A stretch of DNA of 64,000 nucleotides from Serratia fonticola (GCF_006715025.1 NZ_VFMK01000001.1:5208001-5272000); one strand, 5' to 3'. Shown: positions 43,878-54,700, numbered from the stretch's first letter. Notes: a model not told the origin generated them from the letters alone. Numbers and translations are program-made.

Positions 43878-45809
43878 TTATTGATGCTCAGCAATGGTGT
43901 ATTTACCCTGCTTCATCGCATGGCGTCGCCAAAGGATCAGCACCAGAGTAGAAATCGCCGTGCCCAGCAACGCTGCCCCCAGCCAAATCGCTGCCGACAG
44001 CACGCCTCCAAGACCGTTATCGTGCAGCAGGAACAGCGAGAAGATCCCCGCACCCGGCGTGGACAAGCCGATACCCATGCCTCCGACGATGGCACCGGTC
44101 ACCAGCGATCCCACCAGGAAGGAGCCGATCACCCGCACGGGATCTTCAATCGCCATCGGGATCGCCCCTTCGGTAATGCCCGCCAGCCCCAGCAACCAGG
44201 TGGATTTACCGGTCTCAATTTCAAACTGTTGAAAAAGGCGTGGCGCCAGTAACGTAGAGGCGGTCACCGTGAAGGCAGAGACCATTTTGACCGCACCAAA
44301 GATCGCATACGGGCCGAAGACACCGTTGGCCATCGCGCCAAGACAGAATGCATAGGCGGCTTTATTCACCGGGCCACCGAGATCGAATGAACACATAAAG
44401 CCGAGAATGGCCCCCAGCACCAGCGCATTGGTACCAGACAGACTGTTAAGCCAGGCAGTCAGCCCATTGTTCAGCCAGGCCACCGGCTCACCGATAACAA
44501 ACAGCATCAGGCTGCCCGCCACCAACGTACCGATCACCGGATAAAGATAAAACGTCAGGAAGCCGTTGAAATTGGGGCTCAGACGCACATGATTTTTCAC
44601 CCAGCGCATCAGATAACCGGCGATCAGGCCGCCTACTACCCCGCCCAGGAAACCGGAACCGATCATGTTGGCTGCCAACCCGGCTGCAAAGCCTGGGCCC
44701 AAGGCAGGTTTATCCGCCAGTGAATACGCCGTGTAGGCCGCCAGCACTGGCACCATCAGGATACCGAGCATGCCGCCGCCCAGTTTGCGATACATCCATA
44801 ACCAGGAGTTCTCCTGATCGAACAGATGCTGCAAGCCGAGGATCTGTGCCAGCAGCACGGAGACCGCCAGAACCGTGCCCCCCGCGACGATCAACGGCAC
44901 CGCAAAGGAGATCCCGCTGAGCAACGCCTGCTTAAGCTCGGTCTTCACGCTGTTTTTTTGTACCGGTGTTTCCTGTTGCAGTACCCGTTCGCCCCCTTCG
45001 GCGGCCTGCCCAGCAGCCAGCGCCTGCTGTAAGATACGTTCGGCATGTTTTATCGGTTCGGCGACCGGCGTTTCAATACGGGGAATGCCGTTAAAGCGTT
45101 CCACTTCTTTGATCGCCACTTCGGCTGCGAAGACGCAGGCCGTCGCCTTATTCAGTTGTTCAGCCGTCAAGCGGCCTTCTATACCGTTGGCCCCTTGCTT
45201 CTCGACATAGACGTTAATGCCGAGCTTACGCCCCGCCTTCTCAAGATATTCCGCTGCCATATAGGTATGGGCGATGCCAGCCGGACAAGCGGTGACACAC
45301 ACCACCGTCGGTCGAGCCTCATCCTGTCGTTTGTGTTCAGGTTCTGGCTCCGGCGCGCCTCCCGCCAGCAGAGCCAGCAGTTGTTCCGCGCTGGTGGCCT
45401 GCAGCACCGCAGCGCGAATGTCATCATCCACCAGCGCCGTTGTCAGGCTGGTCAGCAACTGCATATGGGTGGAACCGGCCTGCGCCTGTGGGATCGCCAG
45501 CAGGAAGATCAGGTTGACGCTTTCCGGGCCGTCAATCCCTTCCCAGTCCAGCGGCGTACTGAGCGTGGCAACGGCAAATGCGGCCTCTTTGACAGCATCG
45601 CTTTTACCGTGTGGTACCGCCAACCCCTCGCCTAACGCGGTAGGTCCCTGCGCCTCACGCTCAAAAACCGCCTGCAGGAAAGCCGCTTTGTCATGTAATT
45701 TACCTTGCTGATCCAATTGGTCGGCAAGCTGGTGAATGGCCTGATCGCGATCCGCAAACGTCACGTGCAGATTGATCAAGCTGGAATGGGTCAGGCTGCT
45801 CAGGTTCAT
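43878..45809 (-). CDS. mngA: PTS mannosylglycerate transporter MngA (EIIABC)
   Basis: 643 residues from MNLSSLTHSSL. Domain order: EIIA (1-150, active-site His in GLAVPHGK), EIIB (about 170-270, CVTACPAGIAHTYMAAEYLE), EIIC (about 300-630, membrane). It phosphorylates 2-O-alpha-mannosyl-D-glycerate during uptake. I chose ATG 45809 because GAGGA sits seven bases before it; an upstream start at 45836 is possible. Divergent from mngR. Confidence 0.94.
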   Translation of the reverse strand: MNLSSLTHSSLINLHVTFADRDQAIHQLADQLDQQGKLHDKAAFLQAVFEREAQGPTALGEGLAVPHGKSDAVKEAAFAVATLSTPLDWEGIDGPESVNLIFLLAIPQAQAGSTHMQLLTSLTTALVDDDIRAAVLQATSAEQLLALLAGGAPEPEPEHKRQDEARPTVVCVTACPAGIAHTYMAAEYLEKAGRKLGINVYVEKQGANGIEGRLTAEQLNKATACVFAAEVAIKEVERFNGIPRIETPVAEPIKHAERILQQALAAGQAAEGGERVLQQETPVQKNSVKTELKQALLSGISFAVPLIVAGGTVLAVSVLLAQILGLQHLFDQENSWLWMYRKLGGGMLGILMVPVLAAYTAYSLADKPALGPGFAAGLAANMIGSGFLGGVVGGLIAGYLMRWVKNHVRLSPNFNGFLTFYLYPVIGTLVAGSLMLFVIGEPVAWLNNGLTAWLNSLSGTNALVLGAILGFMCSFDLGGPVNKAAYAFCLGAMANGVFGPYAIFGAVKMVSAFTVTASTLLAPRLFQQFEIETGKSTWLLGLAGITEGAIPMAIEDPVRVIGSFLVGSLVTGAIVGGMGIGLSTPGAGIFSLFLLHDNGLGGVLSAAIWLGAALLGTAISTLVLILWRRHAMKQGKYTIAEHQ

Positions 45810-45901
45810 CGTCATCCTCGGGTTGGCCACTTTCACGCTGAGGCCAGTGCGGCTCCCTCAGCAAACTGGTGATGATCATAACAAGCAAAGCAATACCATT
45901 T

Positions 45902-45949
45902 TGTGATCAATTTCAAATCAGCATCATTTTTGTATTAAATTTGTATTAA
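45902..45949. promoter_or_regulatory. mngA/mngR divergent control sites
   Basis: A CRP-like sequence TGTGATCAATTTCAAA (45902-45917) is followed by two direct copies of TTTGTATTAA (45929-45938 and 45940-45949) spaced by 11 bp, one helical turn. The repeats are candidate MngR sites. Assignment is inference. Confidence 0.4.
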
Positions 45950-46067
45950 TTCATTTTAAGAGAAAAATGCAGACATTTCAGCAAAACGTGGCTTTATTTG
46001 TTTTTTTATCCGCATGTGAAGGCTAGAATGCGGGCTGAAAGCCATACAACCTCGGGGATGCCAACGC

Positions 46068-46784
46068 GTGAGCAAAAAGCCTATCTATCGCCAGATTGCG
46101 GATACCCTGCGCCAGCAGGTGGCTGACGGTGAACTGAAACCTGGTGATGCATTACCGACAGAAGCCCTGTTGCGCGAACAGTACAACGTCAGCCGGGTCA
46201 CGGTGCGCCAGGCATTGAAATTGCTCACCGAAGAGCAAGTGATTGAGAGCATTCAGGGTAGCGGTTGGTACGTCAAAGAAGAGAAGGTGAATTACGATAT
46301 CTATCAGCTCACCAGCTTTTATGAAAAATTGGCGGATCGCAACGTGGAAACCCACAGCGAGGTGCTGATTTTTGAGGTGGCCAAGGCCAGCCCGCCGATC
46401 GCTGAAGCGCTACGTCTGACCACCGATGACAAGGTGTATTACGTCAAGCGCGTGCGCTATATCAAGCAGAAGCCGGTCACGCTGGAAGAGACCTGGATGC
46501 CGCTGGCCCTGTTCCCCGATCTCAGCTACGACGTGATGCAGAACTCCAAGTACCACTACATCGAGCAGGTAAAAAAGCTGGTGATTGACCGCAGTGAGCA
46601 AGAGATCATCCCGGTCATGCCCGGCGAGGATGCGGTGAACGCACTGGGTATTGACCCACAAAAACCGATTCTGGAGAAGGTTTCCACCGGTTTTCTCAAC
46701 GATGGCACGGTGTTTGAGTTCAGCCGCAATTTCTTTAAAAGCGAAGACTACAAATTCACCCTGGTGGCAAAGCGCGCACGTTGA
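46068..46784 (+). CDS. mngR: Mannosylglycerate operon repressor MngR (GntR/HutC family)
   Basis: 238 residues from GTG 46068 (MSKKPIYRQIADTL). N-terminal GntR winged helix with LPTEALLREQYNVSRVTVRQ, then a UTRA effector domain with RFxRV-type strand YYVKRVRYIKQKPVTLEE. Divergent from mngAB as in E. coli. Probably relieved by a phosphorylated sugar. Confidence 0.93.
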   Translation: MSKKPIYRQIADTLRQQVADGELKPGDALPTEALLREQYNVSRVTVRQALKLLTEEQVIESIQGSGWYVKEEKVNYDIYQLTSFYEKLADRNVETHSEVLIFEVAKASPPIAEALRLTTDDKVYYVKRVRYIKQKPVTLEETWMPLALFPDLSYDVMQNSKYHYIEQVKKLVIDRSEQEIIPVMPGEDAVNALGIDPQKPILEKVSTGFLNDGTVFEFSRNFFKSEDYKFTLVAKRAR

Positions 46785-46832
46785 ATCTCGCTTTGGTGTG
46801 ATGCCCGCTGGCATTTCAGGCGGCTGACGAAG

Positions 46833-47184
46833 ATCAATGTGGTGGAGGGCGTAGCGATAATCTTGGTGCCCGCCTTTTCAGTACTTCCTGATAGCCATCC
46901 AATTATTTCGGTCGCCAGACAAACGTTGATCTCTTAAACACCCGTGACCGTGCCCGAGTCAGGGGCCGTTGGCGCGGCCCAGGACGGGCCGAGTAATATG
47001 CGCGCAGCGGACAGGGCATGTTAAGCGTAGGCGCGGGTGCAGGACCGCGCCTTGGGCCCTGCAATTGCCGTTCACAATAGCTGCAGAGAAAAAAGCTATT
47101 TTGACGGTAATGCTCCTGACACTTTACTGACAGGGGGAAAGAACACGTTGTCAGCAGTCTGAGACGCCCGCAGGCGTCTCTTTT
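46833..47184. repeat. Non-coding direct repeat, copy 2
   Basis: Between convergent mngR and ldtB; same orientation as the copy at 40424-41101 and roughly 80 per cent alike by eye where they align, but lacking its central insert. The 3' end is a terminator-like hairpin GAGACGCC-CGCA-GGCGTCTC followed by TTTT (47161-47184), oriented for mngR. Confidence 0.7.
47161..47184 (+). terminator. Rho-independent terminator downstream of mngR
   Basis: GAGACGCC, loop CGCA, GGCGTCTC, then TTTT on the plus strand. Lies 16 bp before the ldtB stop and about 375 bp after mngR. Confidence 0.65.
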
Positions 47185-47200
47185 ACAATCAATATCGCTA

Positions 47201-48121
47201 TCAGTTCACTTTAACCGGCATACCGGAACGCGCTTTGATGGCGGCATCTACGGCAGCCTGGTCAACAGCAGGATCCATCAGCACCTTGCCAACTGGCGCG
47301 CTGATCGTGATTGGCACCGGCTCTTTTGACTGCAGTTCTTCTTCGTTGGCAGACAGTGGGTTATGCACTTCCAGATAACGTGAACCGTCGGGCTCAACAG
47401 AGGCTTTTACTGGCTCGTTGATGAACTGCACGCGGGTGCCTACCGGCACGCTATCGAACAGGTACTTGATGTCGTCAGCACGCAGACGCACGCAGCCGTG
47501 GCTCACACGCAGGCCAATACCAAAGTTGGCGTTAGTGCCGTGGATAGCATACAGACGGCCAACGTACAGCGCATACAGGCCCATTGGGTTATCTGGACCG
47601 GCCGGGAAGACGGCAGGCAGGATTTCACCATCGGCGGCATACTCTTCACGCATTTTCGCGGTCGGTGTCCAGGTTGGGCCATCCTTCTTACGTTGAACGG
47701 TGGTAATCCAATTCAGCGGCGTATCTTTACCCAGCTGGCCAATACCGATCGGCAATACCACCACGGTCTTGGTGCCTTTCGGATAGTAATACAGACGCAT
47801 TTCTGCGCTGTTGATCACAATGCCTTCACGCGGTGCATCCGGCAGGATCAACTGCTGCGGGATCGTCAGCGTGCTGCCTGGCAGCGGCAGGAACGGGTCA
47901 ACCCCTGGGTTAGCCTCCAGCATATTGCTTAGCCCCATCTGGTATTGAGCCGCAAAGCTCTCCAGCGGCAGTTTGCTGTCTGCAGGAACGGTAATCTGAA
48001 TATTTTCCCCCACCAGGCGACTATCTTTGGCAGGCAAAGGGTATACAACAGCGAAGGCAGCCTGGCTGAATGCAACCAAAGCAGTAAACAGGGTTAATAA
48101 CGCGCGAATGCTCATTTTCAT
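47201..48121 (-). CDS. ldtB: L,D-transpeptidase LdtB (YbiS)
   Basis: Periplasmic enzyme that links Braun lipoprotein to peptidoglycan. 306 residues: signal peptide cleaved after AAFA, LysM-like segment (QMGLSNMLEANPGVDPFLP), then the YkuD domain with HGTNANFGIG and the catalytic SHGCVRL. Closest by eye to E. coli YbiS, including the C-terminal end RSGMPVKVN. Confidence 0.94.
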   Translation of the reverse strand: MKMSIRALLTLFTALVAFSQAAFAVVYPLPAKDSRLVGENIQITVPADSKLPLESFAAQYQMGLSNMLEANPGVDPFLPLPGSTLTIPQQLILPDAPREGIVINSAEMRLYYYPKGTKTVVVLPIGIGQLGKDTPLNWITTVQRKKDGPTWTPTAKMREEYAADGEILPAVFPAGPDNPMGLYALYVGRLYAIHGTNANFGIGLRVSHGCVRLRADDIKYLFDSVPVGTRVQFINEPVKASVEPDGSRYLEVHNPLSANEEELQSKEPVPITISAPVGKVLMDPAVDQAAVDAAIKARSGMPVKVN

Positions 48122-48179
48122 CTTCGTAGTAAAGTGGTGGCCGCACTGGCTAAAAGAGTATGTGTTCTTTTACCCGCTA

Positions 48180-48229
48180 AATTTCAAGTAGCAGTTAACA
48201 CCGCTGCAACCTGAAAGACGATGGGTATA
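48180..48229. repeat. Short inverted-end repeat upstream of ldtB
   Basis: AATTTCAAGTAGCAG and CTGCAACCTGAAAGACGATGGGTATA are inverted relatives forming a hairpin; the right end is close to the family consensus seen at 2365 and 63256. Located in the ldtB leader or promoter region. Confidence 0.5.
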
Positions 48230-48358
48230 TCCGGCCATAGTTGGCCGGATGCGCATTATATGTGCACTTGACGGCTGGAGGGAAACATTACTGGTGCAAA
48301 TACCAGACTTTTTTGTAGCCGGATGTGGTGTCTTGTGAGAATTTTGTAAAAATTGGTG

Positions 48359-49237
48359 CTAACAGACCCGATTATCTCCTTCACCACATCGAATCGGGAT
48401 GAGATATTCACAACTGATCGCCACTTGATCGTCAGCGTAACAGCGCCCCTGTGTAGGATAAAAGCGCTCAATATCTTGGCCTGGGCGCCGCACCGCATTC
48501 ATCTGCGGAATGGCTGTGTCATACAGTCGGGCAATAAAAGTCTGCAACCCCTCCGCCTGCCCCTGATAGGCAAAGCGGGCATATTCTCCTTGTTCGATCG
48601 TCACCTGCTCGCCTGAGGCATGCTCCTCAGGCATTGCCGCCGTATAAATCATCTGCTGGCGATCCCGCTGACGGCTGTCGGCCTGCAGGCTCATCAGGCC
48701 ATAGGCCACTTCCGGCATCCCTTGCCCCGGACGCAGCAGATTGCGCCATGCGTGTTGGCGCAATAACCTCTTCGAATCCCCCAATTGCCCCAGCGTGCAG
48801 CTGCCTTGCTGCGTATAGCCCACCAACCTCATGGAGGGCAGCACAATAATCTCCGCCTGAGGCAAAGGCTCGTTGCCCATACTTAACGGAGGTTGCAGAC
48901 CGTAGCTGGGCCAGTCAGCGCTTCGGCGGTAGGCTGCGGGCGGCAGGCCAAACTGTTTTTTAAAACCGCGGGTAAAGGTCTGCTGGGAGTCGAACTGATA
49001 CTTGTCGGCAATACAGGCAACCGTAGCGCTGGTCAGGCGCAGTTCACGCGCGGCGGCAGTCAGCCTGCGGCGCCTGGCGTAGGTGCCCAATATCTGGCCG
49101 GTAAACTGTTTGAACATTCGCTGCAAATGCCATTTCGAATAGCCCGATTTGGCCGCGATGTTGTCCAACGTCAGTGGTTGATCCAGGCTTTGTTCTATCC
49201 AGGCCAGCAGTTGGCTAATGACGTTTTCCTGATGCAT
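48359..49237 (-). CDS. Rob-like AraC-family regulator
   Basis: 292 residues. N-terminal AraC DNA-binding domain (about 1-105: SGYSKWHLQRMFKQFTG and FDSQQTFTRGFKKQFG) fused to a C-terminal GyrI-like effector domain, the same architecture and length as E. coli Rob (289). Rob/SoxS/MarA proteins control efflux and solvent tolerance. Whether this is rob itself or a paralogue cannot be decided here. Confidence 0.88.
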   Translation of the reverse strand: MHQENVISQLLAWIEQSLDQPLTLDNIAAKSGYSKWHLQRMFKQFTGQILGTYARRRRLTAAARELRLTSATVACIADKYQFDSQQTFTRGFKKQFGLPPAAYRRSADWPSYGLQPPLSMGNEPLPQAEIIVLPSMRLVGYTQQGSCTLGQLGDSKRLLRQHAWRNLLRPGQGMPEVAYGLMSLQADSRQRDRQQMIYTAAMPEEHASGEQVTIEQGEYARFAYQGQAEGLQTFIARLYDTAIPQMNAVRRPGQDIERFYPTQGRCYADDQVAISCEYLIPIRCGEGDNRVC

Positions 49238-49361
49238 GGCCTCTCCTTACTGTTGTCGAGCGTGGGCGTGCGTTCACCAAGCACGCGAAGTGGCACTTAC
49301 TTTAGCGAGGTTCGCGCTCGACCGCATTGCACAATCAGGACATAATATTGTTCAAATACGC

Positions 49362-49380
49362 CAAAATGATAACAATTCTC
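49362..49380 (+). promoter_or_regulatory. Fur-box-like site at the AraC-type regulator start
   Basis: The 19 bases from 49362 match 14 of 19 positions of the Fur consensus, including ATGATAA and ATT. It directly precedes the ATG at 49381. Confidence 0.5.
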
Positions 49381-50202
49381 ATGAAAGTAGCTTGCCAAGG
49401 CCCCAGGCCGGATATCGATAACGTGCCACGCGCCATCTTCGCGGTGCAGGCCTCTACCGTGCAGAAAGACTGGGAGATCGCCCACCATCGTCACCGTAAA
49501 GCCCAGTTGATTTACACGGTACGCGGTATGCTGCGCTGCGAAGTGGAAAATGGCCTGTGGCTGGTGCCACCCCAGTGTGCCTTGTGGATGCCCAGCAACG
49601 TCAGCCACTCTGCGCAGGCCACCAGCAAGAGCGAATGCTATTGCCTGTTTGTAGAACCGGATGCCATCCCCGGCCTGCCGCAAAACTGCTGCACATTGAC
49701 GGTTTCTCCTCTATTGCGTGAACTGCTGCTGCAAGCCAGCCAGTTCGATATCCTCTATCCGGAAGAGGGCCCGGAAGGCCGTTTGGCGAAAGTCCTGCTG
49801 GATCAGCTTGCTACCGCACCGCTGGAAAACCTGCACTTGCCGGTATCCAATGACGCACGCCTGCGCCAGTTAACCGAGCAGCTACTGGCTGATCCGGCCG
49901 ATAAATCCACCTTGAAGCAATGGGCACAACGCATTGGTATGAGCGAGCGTTCACTCAGTCGCACGTTGCAACAGCAAATGGGGATGAGCTTTGGGCACTG
50001 GCGGCGGCAGTTGCATGTGATGTTGGCCCTGCAACGCCTGACGCAGGGGGAAAGTGTGCAAAGCGTAGCCCTGGATCTCGGTTACGAGAACGCCAGTGGT
50101 TTTGTCACCATGTTCCGTAAAGCCGTCGGTAAGCCACCTGCACGCTACCTGGCAGAAAAAGCGGCTGAAAATCAGGCGCTGTATGGCGCGATCACGTTGT
50201 GA
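49381..50202 (+). CDS. AraC-family regulator with cupin sensor domain
   Basis: 273 residues from MKVACQGPRPDIDNVPRAIF; longer in-frame starts exist at 49327 and 49366, none with a ribosome site. N-terminal AraC_binding cupin (HHRHRKAQLIYTVRG) and C-terminal HTH pair (WAQRIGMSERSLSR and VALDLGYENASGFVTMFRK). Preceded by a Fur-like box and followed by iron-type yncE, so iron control of both is plausible. Confidence 0.82.
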   Translation: MKVACQGPRPDIDNVPRAIFAVQASTVQKDWEIAHHRHRKAQLIYTVRGMLRCEVENGLWLVPPQCALWMPSNVSHSAQATSKSECYCLFVEPDAIPGLPQNCCTLTVSPLLRELLLQASQFDILYPEEGPEGRLAKVLLDQLATAPLENLHLPVSNDARLRQLTEQLLADPADKSTLKQWAQRIGMSERSLSRTLQQQMGMSFGHWRRQLHVMLALQRLTQGESVQSVALDLGYENASGFVTMFRKAVGKPPARYLAEKAAENQALYGAITL

Positions 50203-50363
50203 TTTTCACTCCTCACGCCCTATGCGCCTTCCCATCTGGGCGCTGAGGATTGCCACATTTTATCTGGGTCAGAACCCATCCCTTCTCCCCTCCACCGCGA
50301 CATTGGCTCCGCCTCAAACGTGATACTTATCGCTTGCAGACGAAAAACGCTCCCTTTCCTTAA

Positions 50364-50382
50364 GAATAATGATTATCATTCC
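50364..50382 (+). promoter_or_regulatory. Fur box upstream of yncE
   Basis: GAATAATGATTATCATTCC contains the palindromic core AATGATTATCATT, a strong match to the Fur consensus. It lies 126 bp before the yncE start. Confidence 0.7.
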
Positions 50383-50507
50383 CAAACAATAAATCGGCAC
50401 GCCATGACGTGACCGCACTGATTTTTACTTTCGATTCAATGTTGAGCCGATCCCACTTCGGAACCCCTGTTCCGTGGTGGCCTGTATTTTGATGAAATGG
50501 AGCTGTT

Positions 50508-51584
50508 ATGAATGTTATGACGACGACCGGCCGTAAGTTCAGCGCGCGCGCGGTTTATCCTCTTATGCTACTTACCTCTCTGGTGTTTTCCACTACGCTG
50601 CATGCGCAGACGGAGCCAGACTTACTGCGTAAAGCGGTAGGTAAAGGCGCTTACGAGATGGTGTATAGCCAGGGCGGGAATGCGCTCTACCTGGCGACCT
50701 CACAAAGCCGTAAACTGGACAAAGGGGGCGTGGTCTATCGCCTCGACCCACAAACGCTGGATATTACGCAGATCATTCATAACGATCTCAAGCCGTTTGG
50801 TGCCGCTATCAACACCAAGACCGATACGCTCTACTTCGGCAATACCACCAGCAACGCGGTGACCGCCATCGACGCTAAGAGCGGTGAAGTGAAGGGCCGC
50901 CTGGTGCTGGATGCGCGTAAACGTTCCGATACCGTCAAGCCTTTGGCTCCGCGTGAGCTGGTCGCTGACCCGACCACGGATACCGTCTATATCACCGGCC
51001 TGGGTGAGTCCAGCGTGGTCTGGGTGGTGGATGGCAAGGATCTCACTCTGCGCACCACCATCACCGAAACCGGCAAGTACGGTACCGGCCTGGCGCTGGA
51101 TGCGGCGGCAAGCCGCCTGTATGTCACCAATGCCGAGGGTGAGCTGGTTACTATCGACACCAAAACCAATCAGGTGCTGACGCGTAAAAAACTGGATGAG
51201 AGCAAAGAACACTTCTTCCTGAATATCAGTCTGGATCCGGCGACACACCGGGCGTTCATCACTGATTCCAAGCAGCCGCAAGTGCTGGTGGTGGATACCC
51301 GCAACGGTAACATTCTGCAGAAGATCGACGTACCGGAGTCCCTGGCGGCGCTGTTTAACCCGGCACGCAATGAGGTCTATGTCACTCACCGCAAAGAAGG
51401 CACCGTGAGCGTGATCGATGCCAAGAGTTACAAACTGTTGGCAACCCTCAAGACGCCGGTTCATCCAAACAGCCTGGCGCTGTCAGCGGATGGCCAAACC
51501 CTGTACGTCAGCGTGAAGCAGGGATCCACCCGCGATAAAGAAGCCACGCAGCCTGATGATGTGATCCGTATTGCCTTGAAATAA
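50508..51584 (+). CDS. yncE: YncE-family seven-bladed beta-propeller, periplasmic
   Basis: 358 residues: signal peptide cleaved after LHA (about 34), then YVTN/NHL-type repeats with regular blades such as LYFGNTTSNAVTAIDAKSGE and YVTHRKEGTVSVIDAKSYKL. E. coli YncE is iron-repressed and binds single-stranded DNA in vitro; its cellular role is open. Upstream Fur box supports iron control. Closed by a terminator at 51592. Confidence 0.9.
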   Translation: MNVMTTTGRKFSARAVYPLMLLTSLVFSTTLHAQTEPDLLRKAVGKGAYEMVYSQGGNALYLATSQSRKLDKGGVVYRLDPQTLDITQIIHNDLKPFGAAINTKTDTLYFGNTTSNAVTAIDAKSGEVKGRLVLDARKRSDTVKPLAPRELVADPTTDTVYITGLGESSVVWVVDGKDLTLRTTITETGKYGTGLALDAAASRLYVTNAEGELVTIDTKTNQVLTRKKLDESKEHFFLNISLDPATHRAFITDSKQPQVLVVDTRNGNILQKIDVPESLAALFNPARNEVYVTHRKEGTVSVIDAKSYKLLATLKTPVHPNSLALSADGQTLYVSVKQGSTRDKEATQPDDVIRIALK

Positions 51585-51591
51585 TCAGTAA

Positions 51592-51624
51592 GGCGCTGCC
51601 TCTATCATAGGGGAGCGCCCTTTT
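51592..51624 (+). terminator. Rho-independent terminator of yncE
   Basis: GGCGCT (51592) pairs with AGCGCC (ending 51619) with inner CCTC/GGGG, followed by CTTTTC. 8 bp past the yncE stop. Confidence 0.7.
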
Positions 51625-51735
51625 CCCTTGCCTGTGTGATCTCCCCTACCCTCCCCATCGGCATAATAAAAATGTCATTAAAAGCTGTTACTTAATTACC
51701 TTGCCAATTTATAGGGTTTTTAGGGATGAACCATA

Positions 51736-54700
51736 ATGCTAAAAAAAACAGTGAGATCCGCGTTACCTATTGCCATGATTTTTACTCTGGGTTCTGCCGG
51801 TGCGGCAGAGACGAGAACCATCGCTGCCACAGAACTGATTGCGGGGTTCAGTCAGCTTAACAACAGCGAAGAGGGACGACATGTCCTGGCTGAAAACCTC
51901 AATACCTCAATTGCCATCAACAACGATGCCTCCGATGCACAACGTGCCAGAGCGGTGTCAGACAACACCATCGCGGCACTGATTGGTTCAATGAGCAATG
52001 GCCTGCTGGTAGCCAATGCGCTCGGACCAAAGATGTACGACATATTCTCCGCCCATAACAGCATTAACGCCGCGACCTACTCAGCGACGACGTTCTCCCA
52101 GAATTTTGCCGACCTGTTCTCGCAGGTTAACGCCCTGATCCAGGCTGACTCCAGCTTTGCCAAAAACTATTACGCCAATGGCAGCGCGAACGGCAATCCA
52201 GCCATGCCCGCTACCGGCATCAGCCTGCCTGCCGGGGGCGTCTATAACGTCTACGATCTGGCATATAACCCTTCGGAGGAAAACCGTAATACCGTGGGCA
52301 ACTCGCGCCCTGTACAGGTGGCACCGGACAGAATAGACAGTTTCAGTGCACTCGATTTCTTCGGGGTGGAAACCGATACGGCAGTCGCCATTCTGCCAAC
52401 CGTCAAGGCTAATGCCTCTTTCCCGAGTGGTCACTCGGCGTTTGGTTTCGCCAGTACACTGCTATTTGCCGAGATGGTGCCTGAACGTTTTCAAGAATTT
52501 CTGCTGCGCGGCTCTGAATACGGTAACAGTCGTATTACTCTGGGTGTGCACTATGCGCTGGACGTCATCGGCGCTCGCATCATGACCACTTACGCTCTGG
52601 CGCAGATGCTTAACAATAACCCGGACTATCTGGGGCAAAATATCTCGAGCATGTTAGGCTCGCCGGTGACCACGACTTCAGATTTCCAAGGGTTGATATC
52701 GGCAGCGCAAACGGATCTGCGTACCCTGTTGGAACAGGGCTGCCAAAGCACCATCGCCGAATGTTCCGCCGCCGATAGAGCACAGCGTCAAGCCGCAGCC
52801 ACGCAAAATAAGGCTGACTATCTCTACCGTATGACTTACGGCCTGGCCCCGGTCGGCCCCACCGATCTTGCTCCCGTAGTGCCTGAAGGGGCCGAAGTGT
52901 TAATCGCCAGCCGTTTCCCCTACCTGAGCGCGGAACAACGCCGTGATGTTCTCGCCACCACCGAGATCGAATCCGGCCACGCGCTCGACAACGGTTCAGG
53001 ATGGGCACGCCTCAACCTTTACGCCGCAGCCGACGGTTACGGCGCCTTTAATGGCAATGTGTCGATCACCATGGACGCCAGCCAAGGCGGTTTCAGCGCC
53101 TACGATAGCTGGGGTAATGATATTGCCGGCAACGGCAACTTTGTCAAAAATGGTTCAGGGATACTCGAACTGACAGGCAACAACAGTTTCTCTGGTACGA
53201 CGACGGTGGCGGGCGGGGCGCTAATCGTCAACGGCTACCATGGCAACTCTGCCGTCATGATTGAGGATGGTGCATGGCTGGGAGGATCCGGCACGGTGGG
53301 GGCGTTGAGCGTACAGTCTGGTGCCGTTGTCGCGCCAGGTAACTCAATTGGCACCTTACACGTGACAAAGAATGTTACCTTTGAATCGGGTTCAACCTAT
53401 GCGGTAGAAGTTGCCGCCGATGGCCGCAGCGACCTTATCCAGAGTACGGGAGCAGCCTTGTTAAACGGGGGCAATATCGCCGTCTCACTGGAGAACAGTG
53501 GCAACCTGCTCCGCCAAAGCGAAGTACGCAGCCTGCTGGGTAAACAGTACAGTATTCTGACGGCTCAGCAGGGGATCAGCGGCCAGTTCGACAGCGTACA
53601 GCCCGACTATCTGTTTCTGGGCACCACCCTCAGTTATCATCCCGATCGGATCACACTGAACGTTGGCCGCAACGCCACCGCCTTCGCTGATGTTGCACAA
53701 ACGTCAAACGAGCGAGCGTTAGCCATGGCAGCAGATACTCTGGCAGCAGGAAACCCGGTCTACGAAAGCATTCTGACCAGCAGTACCCCAGGGGAAGCAC
53801 GACTGGTATATCGCCAACTGTCTGGCCAGATTCATGCCGATATCGCTGCTGCCCAGATCAATGACAGCCGTTACCTGCGTGATGCGCTGAACGAACGTTT
53901 ACGTCAGAGTGAAGGATTGACCCGTTCATCGGACATCAAAGTCAACGAAGGGGGCGCCTGGGCACAGTTCCTTGGGGCGTGGGATCACGCCTCCGGCGAT
54001 GCCAATGCCACCGGCTATCAAGCCTCCACCTACGGGATCCTGATGGGGTTAGATTCAACCTACGCCGAAACGTGGCAACTGGGTATGTCGACAGGCTATA
54101 CCCGTACCTCTCTGGACGGTGGATATGGCGCAAACGCGAACAGTGACAACTACCATCTGGGCGTGTATGGCGGCAAACAGCTCGGCGATCTGTCCCTGCG
54201 CGCGGGTAGCACCTATACCTGGCACCGCATTGATACCTCGCGCAGCGTTAATTACGGCCCGCAGTCGGCGACCCCAGACGCTAAATACAGTGCCCGCACT
54301 CAGCAAGTCTTCGCCGAGGCAGGGTACAGTCTCAAAGCGGCTGACGTTAAGCTTGAGCCCTTTGCCAACCTGGCCTATATCAATTTCCAGAATAACGGCA
54401 TTAACGAAGATGGCGGAGCTGCGGCACTGCATGGTGATAAACAGCATACGGATGCCACAGTCTCAACGCTGGGACTACGTGCCGATACCCAGGTGCAGAC
54501 TGTCATGCTGCGCGGTGAATTGGGCTGGCAGCACCAGTATAGCGATTTGGATCGTGGCACCAGTCTGATGTTCAGTGGCAGCAGCTCAGCATTTGTGGTC
54601 GACAGCGTGCCGGTTTCCCGTGATGGTGCCGTGCTGAAAGCCAGCGCAGAACTGGCGGTAAGCCAAGATGCCACACTGTCGCTGGGCTATGGCGGTCTGC

